This document shows, piece by piece, positions 34,839-47,801 of a stretch of 64,000 bases of DNA. The stretch's first letter is position 1. Every line of letters begins with the position of its first letter. This DNA is from Pseudomonas floridensis (GTDB lineage Bacteria; Pseudomonadota; Gammaproteobacteria; Pseudomonadales; Pseudomonadaceae), in the NCBI RefSeq assembly GCF_002087235.1, contig NZ_MUIO01000011.1, positions 1-64,000 on the forward strand, read 5' to 3'. The position numbers were made by a program, and so were the translations under genes. Under the pieces are notes generated by a model. That model was not told the DNA's origin. It was given only the letters and a program-made list of their open reading frames with translations, and searched no databases.

Positions 34839-35201
34839 ATGCCCAAGTCACTTTTGATCGTCAGCCGCCAGTCACCCTGGTCCGGGCCCGGAGCCCGCGA
34901 AGCGCTGGACATCGTGCTGGCGGGCGGCGCATTCGACCTGCCCATCGGCCTGTTGTTTCTCGACGACGGCGTGCTGCAACTGCTGCCGCAGCAGACTGCA
35001 GCCGCTCTGCAGCAAAAAGACCTGACCGCCAACCTCAAGGCCCTTCCGATGTTCGGCGTCGAGGACATTTATGCCTGCGCGCGAAGCCTTACTGAACGCG
35101 GCGTGCCGAACACTGACCTGGCTGAAGATATCCGGGTACTGTCGGGCAAGGGTGAACTCTCGGCACTCTTCGAACGCTACGACCAGGTGATTACGATCTG
35201 A
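34839..35201 (+). CDS. tusC: Sulfur-relay protein TusC
   Basis: This 120-residue DsrF-like subunit (LLIVSRQSPWSGPGAREALD) is the structural partner in the TusBCD complex. It starts 1 base after the tusD stop, and its own stop shares one base with the tusB ATG, showing a tightly coupled operon. Confidence 0.93.
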   Translation: MPKSLLIVSRQSPWSGPGAREALDIVLAGGAFDLPIGLLFLDDGVLQLLPQQTAAALQQKDLTANLKALPMFGVEDIYACARSLTERGVPNTDLAEDIRVLSGKGELSALFERYDQVITI

Positions 35202-35497
35202 TGAGCACTCTGCACGTTCTTTCCCATTCACCTTTCACCGACACCCGGCTTGACAGTTGCCTGCGTCTGCTCGGCCCCCAAGATGGCGTTCTGCTGTGCG
35301 GCGACGCCACGTATGCGCTGCTGCCTGACAGCGCGCCCTTGCAGAAACTGCGCGAGGCCGGATTGCAGTCGCTGTTCGTGCTTGAAGAAGATGTCCAGGC
35401 GCGCAACCTTAAGCCATCGAGCGGGATCGTCAATGTGGATTACGCAGGCTTCGTCGAGTTGTCGATACGCTTTGACAAAGTGAACACCTGGTTATGA
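35201..35497 (+). CDS. tusB: Sulfur-relay protein TusB
   Basis: This 98-residue DsrH-family protein (STLHVLSHSPFTDTRLDSCL; ending NVDYAGFVELSIRFDKVNTW) is the third subunit of the TusBCD sulfur carrier. It overlaps tusC by 1 base and tusE by 4 bases. Confidence 0.93.
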   Translation: MSTLHVLSHSPFTDTRLDSCLRLLGPQDGVLLCGDATYALLPDSAPLQKLREAGLQSLFVLEEDVQARNLKPSSGIVNVDYAGFVELSIRFDKVNTWL

Positions 35498-35829
35498 AAC
35501 AATTGATCGTGGGCGAACGCACACTGGATCTGGACAAGGATGGTTTTCTCAAGGACCTGAATGACTGGTCCATGGATGTGGCCCGTGCACTGGCCGCCGA
35601 AGAAGGTCTGAGCCTGACGGCCGAGCATGTCGAGATTCTGGAGGTGCTACGTAAGTTCTATGCCGAGTTTCAGCTGTCGCCTGCGACCCGCCCGCTGATC
35701 AAATACACCGCGCTGAAACTGGGTGTCGAAAAAGGCAACAGCCTGCACCTGAATCGCCTGTTCAACGGCACCCCCGCCAAACTTGCCGCCAAGCTGGCGG
35801 GCCTGCCCAAGCCGACCAATTGCATATGA
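35494..35829 (+). CDS. tusE: Sulfur-relay protein TusE (DsrC family)
   Basis: The 111-residue DsrC-like protein has the conserved penultimate Cys110 on a flexible C-terminal arm (LPKPTNCI). The second, upstream cysteine of dissimilatory DsrC proteins is absent, which marks the TusE type. It takes sulfur from TusD and hands it to MnmA. The stop codon overlaps the next ATG by 4 bases. Confidence 0.95.
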   Translation: MKQLIVGERTLDLDKDGFLKDLNDWSMDVARALAAEEGLSLTAEHVEILEVLRKFYAEFQLSPATRPLIKYTALKLGVEKGNSLHLNRLFNGTPAKLAAKLAGLPKPTNCI

Positions 35830-36827
35830 ACGATTACGCCCCCCTTGTCACCGAAACACCAGCAGAACACCCCTTCGCCCAGTTCGTTCGCATTCTGGGC
35901 AAAGGCAAGCGCGGTGCGCGCAACCTGACGCGTGAAGAGGCTCGTGAAGCGATGGGCATGCTGCTCGACGAAAAGGTCGAGGATACCCAGCTTGGCGCCT
36001 TCCTGATGCTACTGCGGCATAAGGAAGAAAGCCCGGAAGAGCTCGCAGGCTTCACCGAGGCGGTGCGTAAACGCCTGAACGCTCCGCCGATTCAGGTCGA
36101 TGTCGACTGGCCGACCTATGCGGGCAAGAAGCGTCACCTGCCGTGGTACCTGCTGGCCGCCAAATGCCTGGCCCAGAACGGAATCAGCATCCTGCTGCAT
36201 GGCGGCGGCGCGCACACCGCCGGACGTCTGTACACCGAACAATTGCTGAGCGTGCTGAACATCCCGCTGTGCCGCAACTGGTCGTCCGTCGAAGCGGCAA
36301 TGACAGAACGCAACCTGGCGTTCATTCCGCTCGCCGACTGGGCACCTCAGTTGCAGCGCATGATCGACCTGCGCAACACGCTGGGGCTGCGCTCACCGAT
36401 CCATTCACTGGCGCGGATTCTCAACCCGCTGCAAGCGCGGTGCGGGCTGCAGAGCATCTTCCACCCCGGCTACCAGAGCGTGCATCGTGATGCCAGCAGT
36501 CTGCTGGGTGACAATGCAATCGTCGTCAAAGGCGACGGCGGCGAGATTGAAATCAACCCGGACACCCTCAGCCACCTGTACGGCACCACTGACGGACAAC
36601 CGTGGGATGAAGAATGGCCTGCTCTGTCACCGCGTCGCCATGTCAAACCGGCCTCTCTCGACCCACACCACCTGGTGGCCTTGTGGCGGGGTGAAGTCGA
36701 AGACAGTTACCCCCAACTCGCATTGATCTCGACCATGGCGCTCGCGTTGCGCGGCCTCGGTGTCGCGCGCGAAGAGGCGTTTGCCCAAGCGCAAATCTTT
36801 TGGGAGCGACGTCAGAAGGATCTTTAA
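35826..36827 (+). CDS. ybiB: YbiB/TrpD2-like nucleic-acid-binding protein
   Basis: This 333-residue protein has the fold of anthranilate phosphoribosyltransferase: a helical N-domain with GARNLTREEAREAMGMLLDE and an alpha/beta domain with LLHGGGAHTAGRLYTE. The typical TrpD diphosphate and anthranilate sites are altered, as in YbiB/TrpD2 proteins reported to bind DNA rather than make tryptophan. It is coupled to tusE by an ATGA overlap. The link to sulfur relay is positional only. Confidence 0.85.
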   Translation: MNDYAPLVTETPAEHPFAQFVRILGKGKRGARNLTREEAREAMGMLLDEKVEDTQLGAFLMLLRHKEESPEELAGFTEAVRKRLNAPPIQVDVDWPTYAGKKRHLPWYLLAAKCLAQNGISILLHGGGAHTAGRLYTEQLLSVLNIPLCRNWSSVEAAMTERNLAFIPLADWAPQLQRMIDLRNTLGLRSPIHSLARILNPLQARCGLQSIFHPGYQSVHRDASSLLGDNAIVVKGDGGEIEINPDTLSHLYGTTDGQPWDEEWPALSPRRHVKPASLDPHHLVALWRGEVEDSYPQLALISTMALALRGLGVAREEAFAQAQIFWERRQKDL

Positions 36828-36934
36828 AGCATCGGCTCATTCGATGGTTATCGGTCACAATTTGCGCTTTTTGGTCGAACCGATGCCTCTAGACTGGTCT
36901 CCAAGCTCTACATAATCAGAGACGGGAGTCAGAC

Positions 36935-37933
36935 ATGGGCCTTCTGGTCGAAGGACGCTGGCATGACCAGTGGTACGAAAGCAGCAAAGACGGCGCGTTC
37001 CAGCGCGAAAATGCCCAGCGTCGCAACTGGGTAACCGCCGACGGCAGCCCCGGGCCTTCAGGCGAAGGTGGATTCGCCGCCGAAGCGGGTCGGTACCATT
37101 TGTACGTTTCGCTGGCCTGCCCGTGGGCGCATCGCACGTTGATCCTGCGCAAGCTCAAAGGGTTGGAGGGTCTGATCGATGTGTCGGTCGTCAGTTGGCT
37201 GATGCTGGAGAACGGCTGGACCTTCGATCAGCAGAAAGGCTCCAGTGGCGATGCGCTCGACGACCTGAGCTTTCTGCATCAGCGCTACACCGCTGACGAC
37301 CCCACGTATTCAGGGCGCGTCACCGTGCCGGTGCTCTGGGACAAGCAGCAGCAACGCATTGTGAGTAACGAATCGGCGGAAATCATCCGCATGTTCAACA
37401 CAGCGTTCGACGAGCTGACCGGCAACCGGCTGGACTTCTATCCGTCAGCGCTGCAGGCGACGATTGACGAACTCAACGAGCGAATCTATCCCAAGGTCAA
37501 CAACGGCGTATATCGCGCAGGCTTTGCAACGTCGCAGAGCGCTTACGAAGAAGCCTTCGATGACGTATTTGCCGAACTGGACGAGCTGGAAAACCTGTTG
37601 GGTGAAAAGCGTTATCTCGCTGGCGAGCACCTGACTGAAGCCGATGTGCGCCTGTTCACGACCATCGTGCGCTTTGACGCCGTCTATTACAGTCACTTCA
37701 AATGCAACCTGCGGCGGATCGCGGATTACCCCAACCTGAGCAATTGGCTACGCGAGCTGTACCAATGGCCGGGTATTGGTGAAACCGTGAATGTCGAACA
37801 CATCAAGGGGCATTATTACGCAAGCCATCGCACCATCAACCCGACCGGAATCATTCCCAAAGGGCCTGCGCTGAATCTTGAGGCAAGCCACGATCGTGAA
37901 CGGTTGTCCGGCATGAACGTCTGGAAGAAGTAG
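36935..37933 (+). CDS. yqjG: Glutathionyl-hydroquinone reductase (YqjG/ECM4-type GST)
   Basis: This 332-residue Xi-class glutathione transferase has the catalytic Cys62 in SLACPWAHRT. A thioredoxin-like domain with PVLWDKQQQRIVSNESAEIIR and a helical C-domain with YLAGEHLTEADVRLFTTIVRFD follow. The enzyme reduces glutathionyl-hydroquinones to free hydroquinones. It is monocistronic and convergent with cysG. Confidence 0.93.
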   Translation: MGLLVEGRWHDQWYESSKDGAFQRENAQRRNWVTADGSPGPSGEGGFAAEAGRYHLYVSLACPWAHRTLILRKLKGLEGLIDVSVVSWLMLENGWTFDQQKGSSGDALDDLSFLHQRYTADDPTYSGRVTVPVLWDKQQQRIVSNESAEIIRMFNTAFDELTGNRLDFYPSALQATIDELNERIYPKVNNGVYRAGFATSQSAYEEAFDDVFAELDELENLLGEKRYLAGEHLTEADVRLFTTIVRFDAVYYSHFKCNLRRIADYPNLSNWLRELYQWPGIGETVNVEHIKGHYYASHRTINPTGIIPKGPALNLEASHDRERLSGMNVWKK

Positions 37934-37942
37934 ACAGGCGAA

Positions 37943-37970
37943 GCTGGATAGCCCGAGCGGGCTATCCAGC
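37943..37970. terminator. Hairpin between convergent yqjG and cysG
   Basis: A perfect 12-bp stem GCTGGATAGCCC / GGGCTATCCAGC with a 4-base loop fills the 45-base gap. It can serve both strands, though no T-run follows. Confidence 0.65.
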
Positions 37971-37978
37971 GGCCGGCA

Positions 37979-39372
37979 TCAGACAGTTGCCTGATTGCCT
38001 TCGAACCAGGCCAACTTCTCTCGCAGCTTGACCACCTCACCAATGATCACCAACGTCGGGGCGTGTACTTCATGCTCCGCCACCAGTTGCGGCAGGTTGG
38101 CCAACGTGCCGGTGAATACCCGCTGGTTGGTCGTGGTGCCCTGCTGGACCAGCGCCGCCGGCGTATCCGCCGAACGACCGTGACGGATCAACTCTTCACA
38201 GATGACCGGCAGACCAATCAGGCCCATGTAGAACACCAGCGTCTGCGCCGGAGCGACCAGATCCGACCACGGCAGGTCGGTGGTGCCATCCTTTAGGTGG
38301 CCGGTGATGAAACGCACCGATTGCGCATGATCGCGATGCGTCAGCGGGATGCCCGCATACGCGGCGCAACCACTGGCAGCAGTAATGCCCGGCACTACCT
38401 GAAACGGAATGCCATGAGCAGCCAGTTCCTCGATTTCCTCGCCACCCCGGCCGAAGATGAATGGGTCGCCACCTTTCAGGCGCACAACGCGCTTGCCCTG
38501 CTTCGCCAGATCCACCAACTGCTTGTTGATCTGATCCTGAGGGACGGCATGTTCCGAGCGACGCTTGCCGACGTAGACACGTTCGGCATCGCGGCGGCAA
38601 AGGTCGAGGATCGTGGGTGCCACCAGCCGGTCGTACAGCACCACGTCGGCCTGTTGCATGAGGCGCAACGCCTTGAATGTCAGCAGATCGGGATCGCCAG
38701 GACCAGCACCCACCAGATAGACCTCACCGGTTTCCGCTGGCGGTTCGCCTGCGATCTTGGCGATCAGCAAGCGCTCCGCTTCAGCGCCCTGCCCGGCAAG
38801 TTGGCGGTCGGCAATGGCGCCCTGGAAAACATCTTCCCAGAAAGCCCGGCGCTGCTGCACGTTTGGAAACAGGCCTTTGACCTGATGACGAAAGCGTGCG
38901 GCCAGCCCGGCAAGCTGCCCGTAAGTCGACGGAATCCAGGTTTCCAGCTTCGCCCGGATCAGACGCGCCAGCACCGGCGCATCGCCGCCACTGGACACGG
39001 CAATCACCAACGGCGAGCGGTCGACGATGGCCGGGAAGATGACCGTACACAGTGCAGGAGCATCCACCACGTTGACCGGCACACAACGCAGCCGGGCATC
39101 GTGGGACACCTGAGCGTTGAGCGGCTCGTCGTCGGTGGCGGCAATGATCAGCACGCAACCGTCCAGATCATTCTCGTGGTAGCCGCGCAGAATCAGCTCG
39201 CCGCTGCTCTGAACCACCAGGTCACGCAACTGGCTCTCGATTTCCGGAGCGACGACCCTGATGACGGCCCCGGCTTCAGCGATCAGCCGTGATTTGCGCA
39301 GGGCAATTTCACCGCCGCCGACCACCAGCACCCGGCTGCCACGCAGGTTATGGAACAGCGGCAGAAATTCCA

Positions 39373-39373
<1 letters not shown>
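37979..39373 (-). CDS. cysG: Siroheme synthase CysG (trifunctional)
   Basis: The 464-residue enzyme makes siroheme, the cofactor of sulfite and nitrite reductases. The N-terminal domain (about 1-210) is the NAD-dependent precorrin-2 dehydrogenase/ferrochelatase with [16 protein letters not shown]. The C-terminal domain (about 215-460) is the SAM uroporphyrinogen III methyltransferase with [18 protein letters not shown] and [16 protein letters not shown]. The start shares a base with the serS stop (TAATG), so it is the last gene of the ftsK-side minus-strand run. Confidence 0.97.
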
Positions 39374-41043
<1,670 letters not shown>

Positions 41044-41044
<1 letters not shown>

Positions 41045-42366
41045 TACTTTCTCCGCTTGCGAGGGCTGGCCTGGTCAAGGGCACTGAGGTGCCTGAGCTT
41101 TTCACCGATCTTCAATTCCAGGCCGCGAGGCACTGGCTGGTAATACTGCCGGGGCTCGAGGTCGTCAGGAAAGTAGTCCTCACCTGCTGCATAGGCGTCC
41201 GGCTCGTCGTGGGCATAACGGTATTCTTCGCCGTAGCCGAGCTGCTTCATAAGCTTGGTCGGCGCATTTCGCAGATGCAGCGGAACCTCGAGCGAACCGT
41301 GCTCGGAGGCTTCGCGCATGGCGCTCTTGAACGCCATGTACACCGCGTTGCTCTTCGGCGCGCAGGCCAGATAGACGATCGCCTGCGCAACCGCCAGCTC
41401 GCCCTCCGGACTGCCCAGCCGCTCCTGCACATCCCATGCGGACATGCACAGCGGCAAGGCGCGAGGGTCGGCATTGCCGATGTCCTCACTGGCCATGCGC
41501 ACGACACGACGCGCCAGATACAGAGGGTCGCATCCACCGTCGATCATGCGTGCGAACCAGTACAACGCCGCATCCGGATTGGAGCCGCGAATCGACTTGT
41601 GCAGCGCCGATATCTGGTCATAAAACGCTTCGCCGCCCTTGTCGAAGCGACGTCGGCTGTCGCCGAGCAGGCTCTGGAGCAGTTCAGTGCCGATCACACT
41701 GCCATCTTCGGCAAGATCGGAGGCATTCTCGAGCAGGTTGAGCATGCGTCGACCATCGCCGTCGGCGGCGGCCATGAGAATAGTGAACCCTTCGTCATCC
41801 AGCGTCAGATTGCGCTGCCCAAGGCCGCGATCTTCAGTCAGGGCACGATGAACCAGCTTGCGCAATGCCGTCTCGTCCAGACTCTTGAGCACATAGACCC
41901 GGGCTCGCGACAGCAATGCATTATTGAGTTCGAACGAGGGGTTTTCGGTGGTCGCACCGATGAAGATCAGGGTGCCGTCTTCGACATAGGGCAGAAACGC
42001 ATCCTGTTGCGACTTGTTGAAACGGTGCACCTCGTCGACGAACAGAATGGTCCTGCGGCCGTACTGCCCGGCCTGCTGTTTTGCCACCTCGACAGCCTGA
42101 CGAATCTCTTTTACCCCGGCCAATACCGCCGACACCGTCTCGAAGTGTGCATCGGAGACCTTGGCCAGCAGCCTGGCGAGCGTGGTCTTGCCCACGCCGG
42201 GCGGGCCCCAGAAAATCATGGAGTGCAGCGCGCCCTGCTCCAGCGCCTCGCGCAACGGCTTGCCGTGAGCGAGCACGTGTTCCTGACCGACATACTCGTC
42301 CAGATTGGTCGCACGCAAGCGGGCGGCCAGTGGTTGAGCGATGGGTTCGCGGCTAAACAGGTCCAT
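41044..42366 (-). CDS. rarA: Replication-associated recombination protein A (RarA/MgsA)
   Basis: The 440-residue AAA+ ATPase of the clamp-loader superfamily has Walker A GPPGVGKT (near residue 55), Walker [16 protein letters not shown], and the C-terminal tetramerisation region with [20 protein letters not shown]. It acts at stalled replication forks and single-strand gaps with SSB. It lies 19 bases downstream of lolA and overlaps crcB by one base. Confidence 0.96.
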
Positions 42367-42385
42367 GGTCAGGAATCAGGCCTTC

Positions 42386-43009
42386 TTACTCTTGAATGAC
42401 ATCAGCACCCTTGGGTATCTGGAACTGAAATTTGCTGGCGGGGATCGATTCGTTGGCCTTGACGCCCGTGAACAGAATGTTGGTGCGCTGTCCGACGCTG
42501 TCGATCAACTGCATGTCGTTGATGATGCCGTTACGGAACGACAGGCGCAGGCTGTCGAACAACGTGTCCTTGGTCTTTGGCTTGAGCACGAAGTCGATCA
42601 CGCCGCCCGCCTCCTTGGCAGTGATGTCGAAGCTTTCGCTGATTTTGGACACGTCACCGGACAGCAGCAGCGCCGGGGTCTGGGTCAGACGCTGATCGAG
42701 GGTCTTGATGGTGACCTGCTCAAGGTCCGGGTCCCAGAGGGATACTTTTTTACCGTCGGACACCATCAGTTGTTCCTGGGGCGCGTCAGTGTGCCAATTG
42801 AACAGACCTGGACGCTGCAGCGCCATTTCACCCGAGGTTTCCTGCAATTGTGTGCCACTGCCGTCCAGCGTCAGCTGGGAGAAGCGCGCCGTCAGAGTGC
42901 GGGAGTTTTCCAGCAACTGGGTCAGGCGTGTCACGTCCTTGCTGTCTGCATGAGCGGGAATCACGGAGAAGGTAAGTACGGTTGCCAACAGCATGCGGAT
43001 AAGACGCAT
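42386..43009 (-). CDS. lolA: Outer-membrane lipoprotein carrier protein LolA
   Basis: The protein has 207 residues from the ATG at 43009. A signal peptide ([21 protein letters not shown]) is followed by an 11-strand half-barrel domain with [25 protein letters not shown], typical of LolA. It ferries lipoproteins across the periplasm from LolCDE to LolB. If GspD is lipidated, this route could matter for it, which is inference. It lies 75 bases after ftsK. Confidence 0.96.
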   Translation of the reverse strand: MRLIRMLLATVLTFSVIPAHADSKDVTRLTQLLENSRTLTARFSQLTLDGSGTQLQETSGEMALQRPGLFNWHTDAPQEQLMVSDGKKVSLWDPDLEQVTIKTLDQRLTQTPALLLSGDVSKISESFDITAKEAGGVIDFVLKPKTKDTLFDSLRLSFRNGIINDMQLIDSVGQRTNILFTGVKANESIPASKFQFQIPKGADVIQE

Positions 43010-43084
43010 GGAATTCCTCTTGCAGTCATTGGATGTAGCGACAGCGAGCATGACCCGCTGTCGACGCAGTATTACGCTTCGCGA

Positions 43085-45487
43085 TCAGTCACGCATCGGG
43101 CCTGGTGCGATGACCTCGCGAGAGCCGTTGGTGTTCATGGCGGTCACGACACCGGCCATTTCCATCGCCTCGATCATACGTGCAGCCCGGTTGTAGCCGA
43201 TCTTGAGTTTACGTTGTACGGCGGAAATCGACGCGCGGCGGCTCTCGAGAACGAACTTGACCGCTTCGTCGTAGAGCGCATCGCTTTCGCTGTCTTCACC
43301 GCCTTCGCCACCGCCGCCATCGAAGCCGCTGCCGGCTTCTTCGACGCCCGCCAGAATGTCGTCGTTGTAATCCGGAGTGCCGCGCAATTTCCAGGCTTCC
43401 ACCACGCGGTGGACCTCTTCGTCGGAGACGAACGCGCCGTGTACCCGGATCGGCAAACTGGTGCCCGGCGGCATATAGAGCATGTCACCGTGACCCAGCA
43501 ATTGTTCGGCACCACCCTGGTCGATGATGGTACGTGAATCGATCTTGCTCGATACCTGAAATGCCATACGCGTCGGGATGTTGGCCTTGATCAGACCGGT
43601 GATCACATCCACCGACGGCCGCTGGGTCGCGAGAATCAGGTGGATACCCGCAGCACGGGCCTTCTGGGCGATACGCGCAATAAGCTCTTCGACCTTCTTG
43701 CCGACAATCATCATCATGTCAGCAAATTCGTCCACCACCACCACGATGGTTGGCAGCTTGGTCAGCAGCGGCGCTTCGTCATGAATGCTTTCGCGCTTGT
43801 ACAAAGGATCCGCCAGCGGCTCGCCAGCATCCTGCGCATCCTTGACCTTCTGATTGAAGCCCGACAGGTTACGCACACCCATCTTGGCCATCAGCTTGTA
43901 GCGGCGCTCCATTTCGGCCACGCTCCAGCGCAATGCGTTGGCCGCGTCCTTCATGTCGGTCACCACCGGGCACAGCAGGTGCGGGATGCCTTCGTAGATC
44001 GACAGCTCAAGCATTTTCGGGTCGATCATGATCAGCTTGGCGTCATCAGGCCCGGACTTGAACAGAATCGACAGAATCATCGCGTTCACGCCCACCGATT
44101 TACCGGAACCGGTGGTACCGGCCACCAGCAGGTGCGGCATCTTGGCCAGATCGGTGATGACCGGCTTGCCACCGATGTCATGGCCGAGCGCCAGGGTCAC
44201 AGGCGACTTGGCATTGTCGTACTCGGGCGTCGACAAGACCTCGGAGAAGCGCACGATCTGGCGGTCCTCGTTGGGAATTTCGATACCTACGGTGGTCTTG
44301 CCGGGAATAACTTCAACCACGCGCACGCTGGTCACGGCCAGCGAACGCGCCAGGTCTTTCGCAAGATTGGAGATACGGCTGACTTTAACGCCGGCAGCCG
44401 GCTGGATCTCGTAACGGGTAATGACCGGGCCGGGGTGAATGGAGTCCACCGACACCTCGACGCCGAACTCCTTGAGCTTGATCTCCAGCAGATGCCCGAC
44501 CGCCGCCAGGGATTCCGGCGAATAGTTGAGCTGCTTCTTTTCCGCCGGATCGAGAATCGAGATCGGCGGCAAGGTGCCCTCCACCGCGCTGTCGACGAAC
44601 AGTGGTGCCTGCTTTTCCTTCTGCACACGCTTGCTCGGTTCCGGCGGACGGGACGGCGCAGGAGCAATGACCGCAGGCACGTGTTTTTCGCGCTCGGTCA
44701 TGTGTTTGCTGAGGGATACCTCGCGCTCGATTATACGCTCGCGGGCCTTGGCCTGTTCGCGGCGATCGGAGGCAACCGGGGCTACGACGTCGTTGACCTG
44801 CATGTCGACTTCACGCAACTGCGCGACCATCTGCTTGCGTTCGGCACGCGCCGTCCACCAGCGGTTGGCTGCGCCCTGGAAAAGCTCGAACAGGTCCAGC
44901 GTAATCTTGCCGGTCACATCCATGACTTTGAACCAGGACAGGTCGGTGAATACGGTGAGACCGAACAGGAACAAGGCAATGAACAGCAAGGTGCTGCCCT
45001 GAATGTTCAGGGCTCTCTTGGCCAGATCACCCAGCACTTCGCCCAGCACGCCACCGGCGGAACCCGGAAAGCCTGCCGCGAAATGAAAATGGATGTGCGC
45101 CAGTGCAGCACCCGCCAACACCAGAAACACCAGACCGATCAGGCGCCAGGAGAATAGCCAGCCGCTCCACTGCCACGGTTCGTGACGATGACGGAAGACC
45201 TGCCAGGCCTTGATGGCCAGCAGCAACGGAAAGATATAGGCGAAATAGCCCAGGACCATGAACAGGATATCTGCGCAGAAGGCGCCGGCACGACCGGCAG
45301 CATTCTGTACCTGCGCAGCACTGCTGGTATGGCTCCAGCCAGGGTCGCTCTGGTCGTAGGTCAACAATGCCATCATCAGGTACAGGCACAGTGCACCGAA
45401 GGCGATCAAAGCGCCTTCCTTGAGCCGATAATGCAATTGCTGCCGCCAAAGCGGGACAGCGCTGGGTGCTGGTGTGGATTTCTTCAA
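43085..45487 (-). CDS. ftsK: DNA translocase FtsK
   Basis: The 800-residue protein has an N-terminal domain of four membrane helices (about 25-190), a linker of about 110 residues, and a hexameric motor with Walker A GTTGSGKS and Walker [14 protein letters not shown]-terminal winged-helix gamma domain (about 735-800, [19 protein letters not shown]) recognises orienting sequences and activates XerCD at dif. It couples chromosome segregation to division at the septum. The linker is short compared with E. coli FtsK (1329 residues), as is usual in pseudomonads. Confidence 0.97.
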   Translation of the reverse strand: MKKSTPAPSAVPLWRQQLHYRLKEGALIAFGALCLYLMMALLTYDQSDPGWSHTSSAAQVQNAAGRAGAFCADILFMVLGYFAYIFPLLLAIKAWQVFRHRHEPWQWSGWLFSWRLIGLVFLVLAGAALAHIHFHFAAGFPGSAGGVLGEVLGDLAKRALNIQGSTLLFIALFLFGLTVFTDLSWFKVMDVTGKITLDLFELFQGAANRWWTARAERKQMVAQLREVDMQVNDVVAPVASDRREQAKARERIIEREVSLSKHMTEREKHVPAVIAPAPSRPPEPSKRVQKEKQAPLFVDSAVEGTLPPISILDPAEKKQLNYSPESLAAVGHLLEIKLKEFGVEVSVDSIHPGPVITRYEIQPAAGVKVSRISNLAKDLARSLAVTSVRVVEVIPGKTTVGIEIPNEDRQIVRFSEVLSTPEYDNAKSPVTLALGHDIGGKPVITDLAKMPHLLVAGTTGSGKSVGVNAMILSILFKSGPDDAKLIMIDPKMLELSIYEGIPHLLCPVVTDMKDAANALRWSVAEMERRYKLMAKMGVRNLSGFNQKVKDAQDAGEPLADPLYKRESIHDEAPLLTKLPTIVVVVDEFADMMMIVGKKVEELIARIAQKARAAGIHLILATQRPSVDVITGLIKANIPTRMAFQVSSKIDSRTIIDQGGAEQLLGHGDMLYMPPGTSLPIRVHGAFVSDEEVHRVVEAWKLRGTPDYNDDILAGVEEAGSGFDGGGGEGGEDSESDALYDEAVKFVLESRRASISAVQRKLKIGYNRAARMIEAMEMAGVVTAMNTNGSREVIAPGPMRD

Positions 45488-45966
45488 AACGCTTTATTTC
45501 CTGCGCTGGAGCGCGAACATCTCGTTGATTGACTATGAACGACTGTCACCGGCACCGGCTGGACCCTGATGGAAAAGGCCAGCAGCCATCTGAAACGCCT
45601 GATCGAGAGCCGTTTGAATGATAATGCGCAAAGTCGCCATTGTACGGCCTTAAGGCGTTCAAGGTCTGTACGAAAACGCGCTGAACCGATTTCATGCCAG
45701 ATAAAACCCTGCGTAAAGGCCGCTGATGTTCAAACATTGCTGACAACGTTCAATTTGAGCATGCATTTTCTTTGCTGACAAAGGCTTATGACAGGTTTCT
45801 CTCAACAACCCGCAGCCATGGCTCGATAACCAGACCGTCCCTGCGCACGATCTACCGCACAGGGCAGGTACACGCCATAATGACGACCGCTTGTGACCGC
45901 GTTTGCCGCACGGAGTTGCAAACACGCCGCCCAGGCGCCCTCCCCTTCCGCAAAGTCGTGATGCCC
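45488..45966. other. Intergenic region between ftsK and aat
   Basis: This 479-base divergent promoter region has no convincing gene. It contains a 10-base direct repeat TTGCTGACAA at 45737-45746 and 45772-45781. An imperfect inverted pair GTACGGCCTT ... AAGGTCTGTAC lies near 45640-45675. I cannot assign a function; a worn mobile-element end is one possibility. Confidence 0.4.
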
Positions 45967-46656
45967 ATGCTGACCTGGTTACAACGCAACAGCCTCGATT
46001 TCCCGCCACTGGACAAGGCACTTCGCGAGCCCAACGGATTGCTCGCGGCGGGCGGCGACCTGTCCGCCGACCGCCTTGTCCGCGCCTACCGCCATGGCTG
46101 CTTTCCGTGGTTTCAGGACGGGCAACCCATCCTGTGGTGGTCGCCCGATCCGCGAACCGTACTCCTGCCCGAAGAGCTGCACGTCTCGCGAAGCCTCGCC
46201 AAGACCCTGCGCCAGGCCCGCTACACTGTGACGTTCGATCAGAACTTTGCAGCCGTTATTCAGGCCTGCGCCGAACCACGCAGTTATGCCAACGAAACCT
46301 GGATCACCCGCTCAATGCAAGAGGCGTATCTGGAGTTGCATCGCCGCGGCCACGCACACAGCGTCGAGGTCTGGGAAGGCGATACATTGGTCGGCGGCCT
46401 CTATGGCCTGGCGATGGGGCAGCTGTTTTTCGGCGAGTCGATGTTCAGCCGCGCAGACGACGCCTCCAAAGTCGGCTTTGCCACACTCGTTGAGCGCCTC
46501 CGGTTCTGGGGCTTCGTCCTGATCGATTGCCAGATGCCTACGCGCCACCTGCAAAGCTTCGGTGCACGATCGATTCCGCGCCAGGTATTTGCCGATTATT
46601 TGAACCGGCATCTGGATAGCCCGACTAACGCAGACTGGTTACCTAGGCGAGTTTGA
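45967..46656 (+). CDS. aat: Leucyl/phenylalanyl-tRNA--protein transferase
   Basis: The protein has 229 residues from the ATG at 45967 ([19 protein letters not shown]); an ATG two codons earlier is also possible. The conserved core includes [25 protein letters not shown] and [10 protein letters not shown], then [14 protein letters not shown]. It adds Leu or Phe to proteins with N-terminal Arg or Lys, creating primary N-degrons read by ClpS. It lies 49 bases before bpt. Confidence 0.96.
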   Translation: MLTWLQRNSLDFPPLDKALREPNGLLAAGGDLSADRLVRAYRHGCFPWFQDGQPILWWSPDPRTVLLPEELHVSRSLAKTLRQARYTVTFDQNFAAVIQACAEPRSYANETWITRSMQEAYLELHRRGHAHSVEVWEGDTLVGGLYGLAMGQLFFGESMFSRADDASKVGFATLVERLRFWGFVLIDCQMPTRHLQSFGARSIPRQVFADYLNRHLDSPTNADWLPRRV

Positions 46657-46705
46657 CAGGCTGGCATACACTCATGATTAAAGGTTTTTCGACAAGGGGG
46701 CGATC

Positions 46706-47413
46706 ATGACGGAGCTGGCGCGGCTTAAGTTTTATGCCACTCAACCCCACACCTGCAGTTATTTGCCTGAAGAGCAGGCGACGACACTGTTTCTGGACCC
46801 CAGCCAACCTATGGATGTTCAGGTCTATGCCGACCTGTCCGACATGGGCTTTCGTCGTAGCGGCGATCATCTTTACCGGCCGCACTGTCAGAATTGCAGC
46901 GCCTGTGTGCCCGCACGCATCCCGGTGAATCTTTTCGTGCCGGACCGCCAGCAAAAACGTATTCTGAAACGCAACACCGACATAACAGTGCGCAGCACCA
47001 AACCGGTGTTCACCCAGGAATACTTCGATCTTTATCAGCGCTACATCGAACAACGGCATGCCGATGGCGATATGTTTCCACCCAGTCGCGATCAGTTCTC
47101 GACCTTTCTGGTTCGCGACCTGCCGTTTTCGCGTTTTTACGAGTTCCGGCTGGATGGACGCCTTCTGGCAGTGGCCGTGACCGACCTGCTGCCCAACGGA
47201 CTGTCCGCCGTCTATACCTTCTACGAACCCGACGAAGAACGCCGCAGCCTGGGGCGCTATGCGATCCTGTGGCAGATAGCCGAAGCCGCGAGGCTGCAGT
47301 TGCACGCGGTGTACCTCGGATACTGGATAAAGAACTGCAAAAAGATGAATTACAAGACCCAATATCGCCCTATTGAGCTGCTGACCAACCAAAGATGGGT
47401 GACTCTGTATTGA
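46706..47413 (+). CDS. bpt: Aspartate/glutamate leucyltransferase Bpt (ATE1-related)
   Basis: The 235-residue protein has the N-terminal Cys-containing ATE region ([19 protein letters not shown]) and [16 protein letters not shown] with a CxxC pair. The C-terminal acyltransferase domain follows ([31 protein letters not shown]). The length is that of bacterial Bpt, which transfers Leu to N-terminal Asp or Glu. With Aat it feeds the ClpS-ClpA pathway encoded just downstream. Confidence 0.95.
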   Translation: MTELARLKFYATQPHTCSYLPEEQATTLFLDPSQPMDVQVYADLSDMGFRRSGDHLYRPHCQNCSACVPARIPVNLFVPDRQQKRILKRNTDITVRSTKPVFTQEYFDLYQRYIEQRHADGDMFPPSRDQFSTFLVRDLPFSRFYEFRLDGRLLAVAVTDLLPNGLSAVYTFYEPDEERRSLGRYAILWQIAEAARLQLHAVYLGYWIKNCKKMNYKTQYRPIELLTNQRWVTLY

Positions 47414-47514
47414 ACCCCTTGGCTTAAACAGGTTTTTTCGGGCACAATGCACGCCGCTTTTGCCTGGCGCCACTTGCACCGGGCCACTCATTTGTATACC
47501 GAGGGCTTTACTGC

Positions 47515-47733
47515 ATGTCGAAAGAAGACAGCTTCGAAATGGAAGGCACTGTCGTCGACACCCTGCCCAACACCATGTTTCGCGTGGAGTTGGAAAACGG
47601 GCACGTCGTAACCGCGCATATCTCCGGCAAGATGCGCAAGAACTACATCCGTATTCTGACCGGTGACAAGGTGCGTGTAGAGCTGACGCCCTACGATTTG
47701 AGCAAAGGGCGTATCACCTACCGCGCTCGTTAA
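47515..47733 (+). CDS. infA: Translation initiation factor IF-1
   Basis: The 72-residue single OB-fold protein ([35 protein letters not shown]) has the standard IF-1 length. It binds the 30S A site during initiation. It is flanked by its own leader and a strong terminator shared with clpA. Confidence 0.98.
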
Positions 47734-47745
47734 TCAGGCTTTAAC

Positions 47746-47780
47746 AAAAACGCCCGGCACATGCCGGGCGTTTTTGTTTG
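47746..47780. terminator. Bidirectional terminator between infA and clpA
   Basis: A perfect 14-bp stem AAAAACGCCCGGCA / TGCCGGGCGTTTTT has a 2-base loop, with T-runs in both directions, between the convergent infA and clpA genes. Confidence 0.92.
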
Positions 47781-47801
47781 CCGAATGAATCAGCCATTAC
47801 C

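Noticed and set aside
45488..45966. Loss of trxB between ftsK and aat relative to P. aeruginosa
   Set aside because: As I recall, P. putida also lacks trxB at this place, so absence here is likely the ordinary state in this branch and not a deletion.
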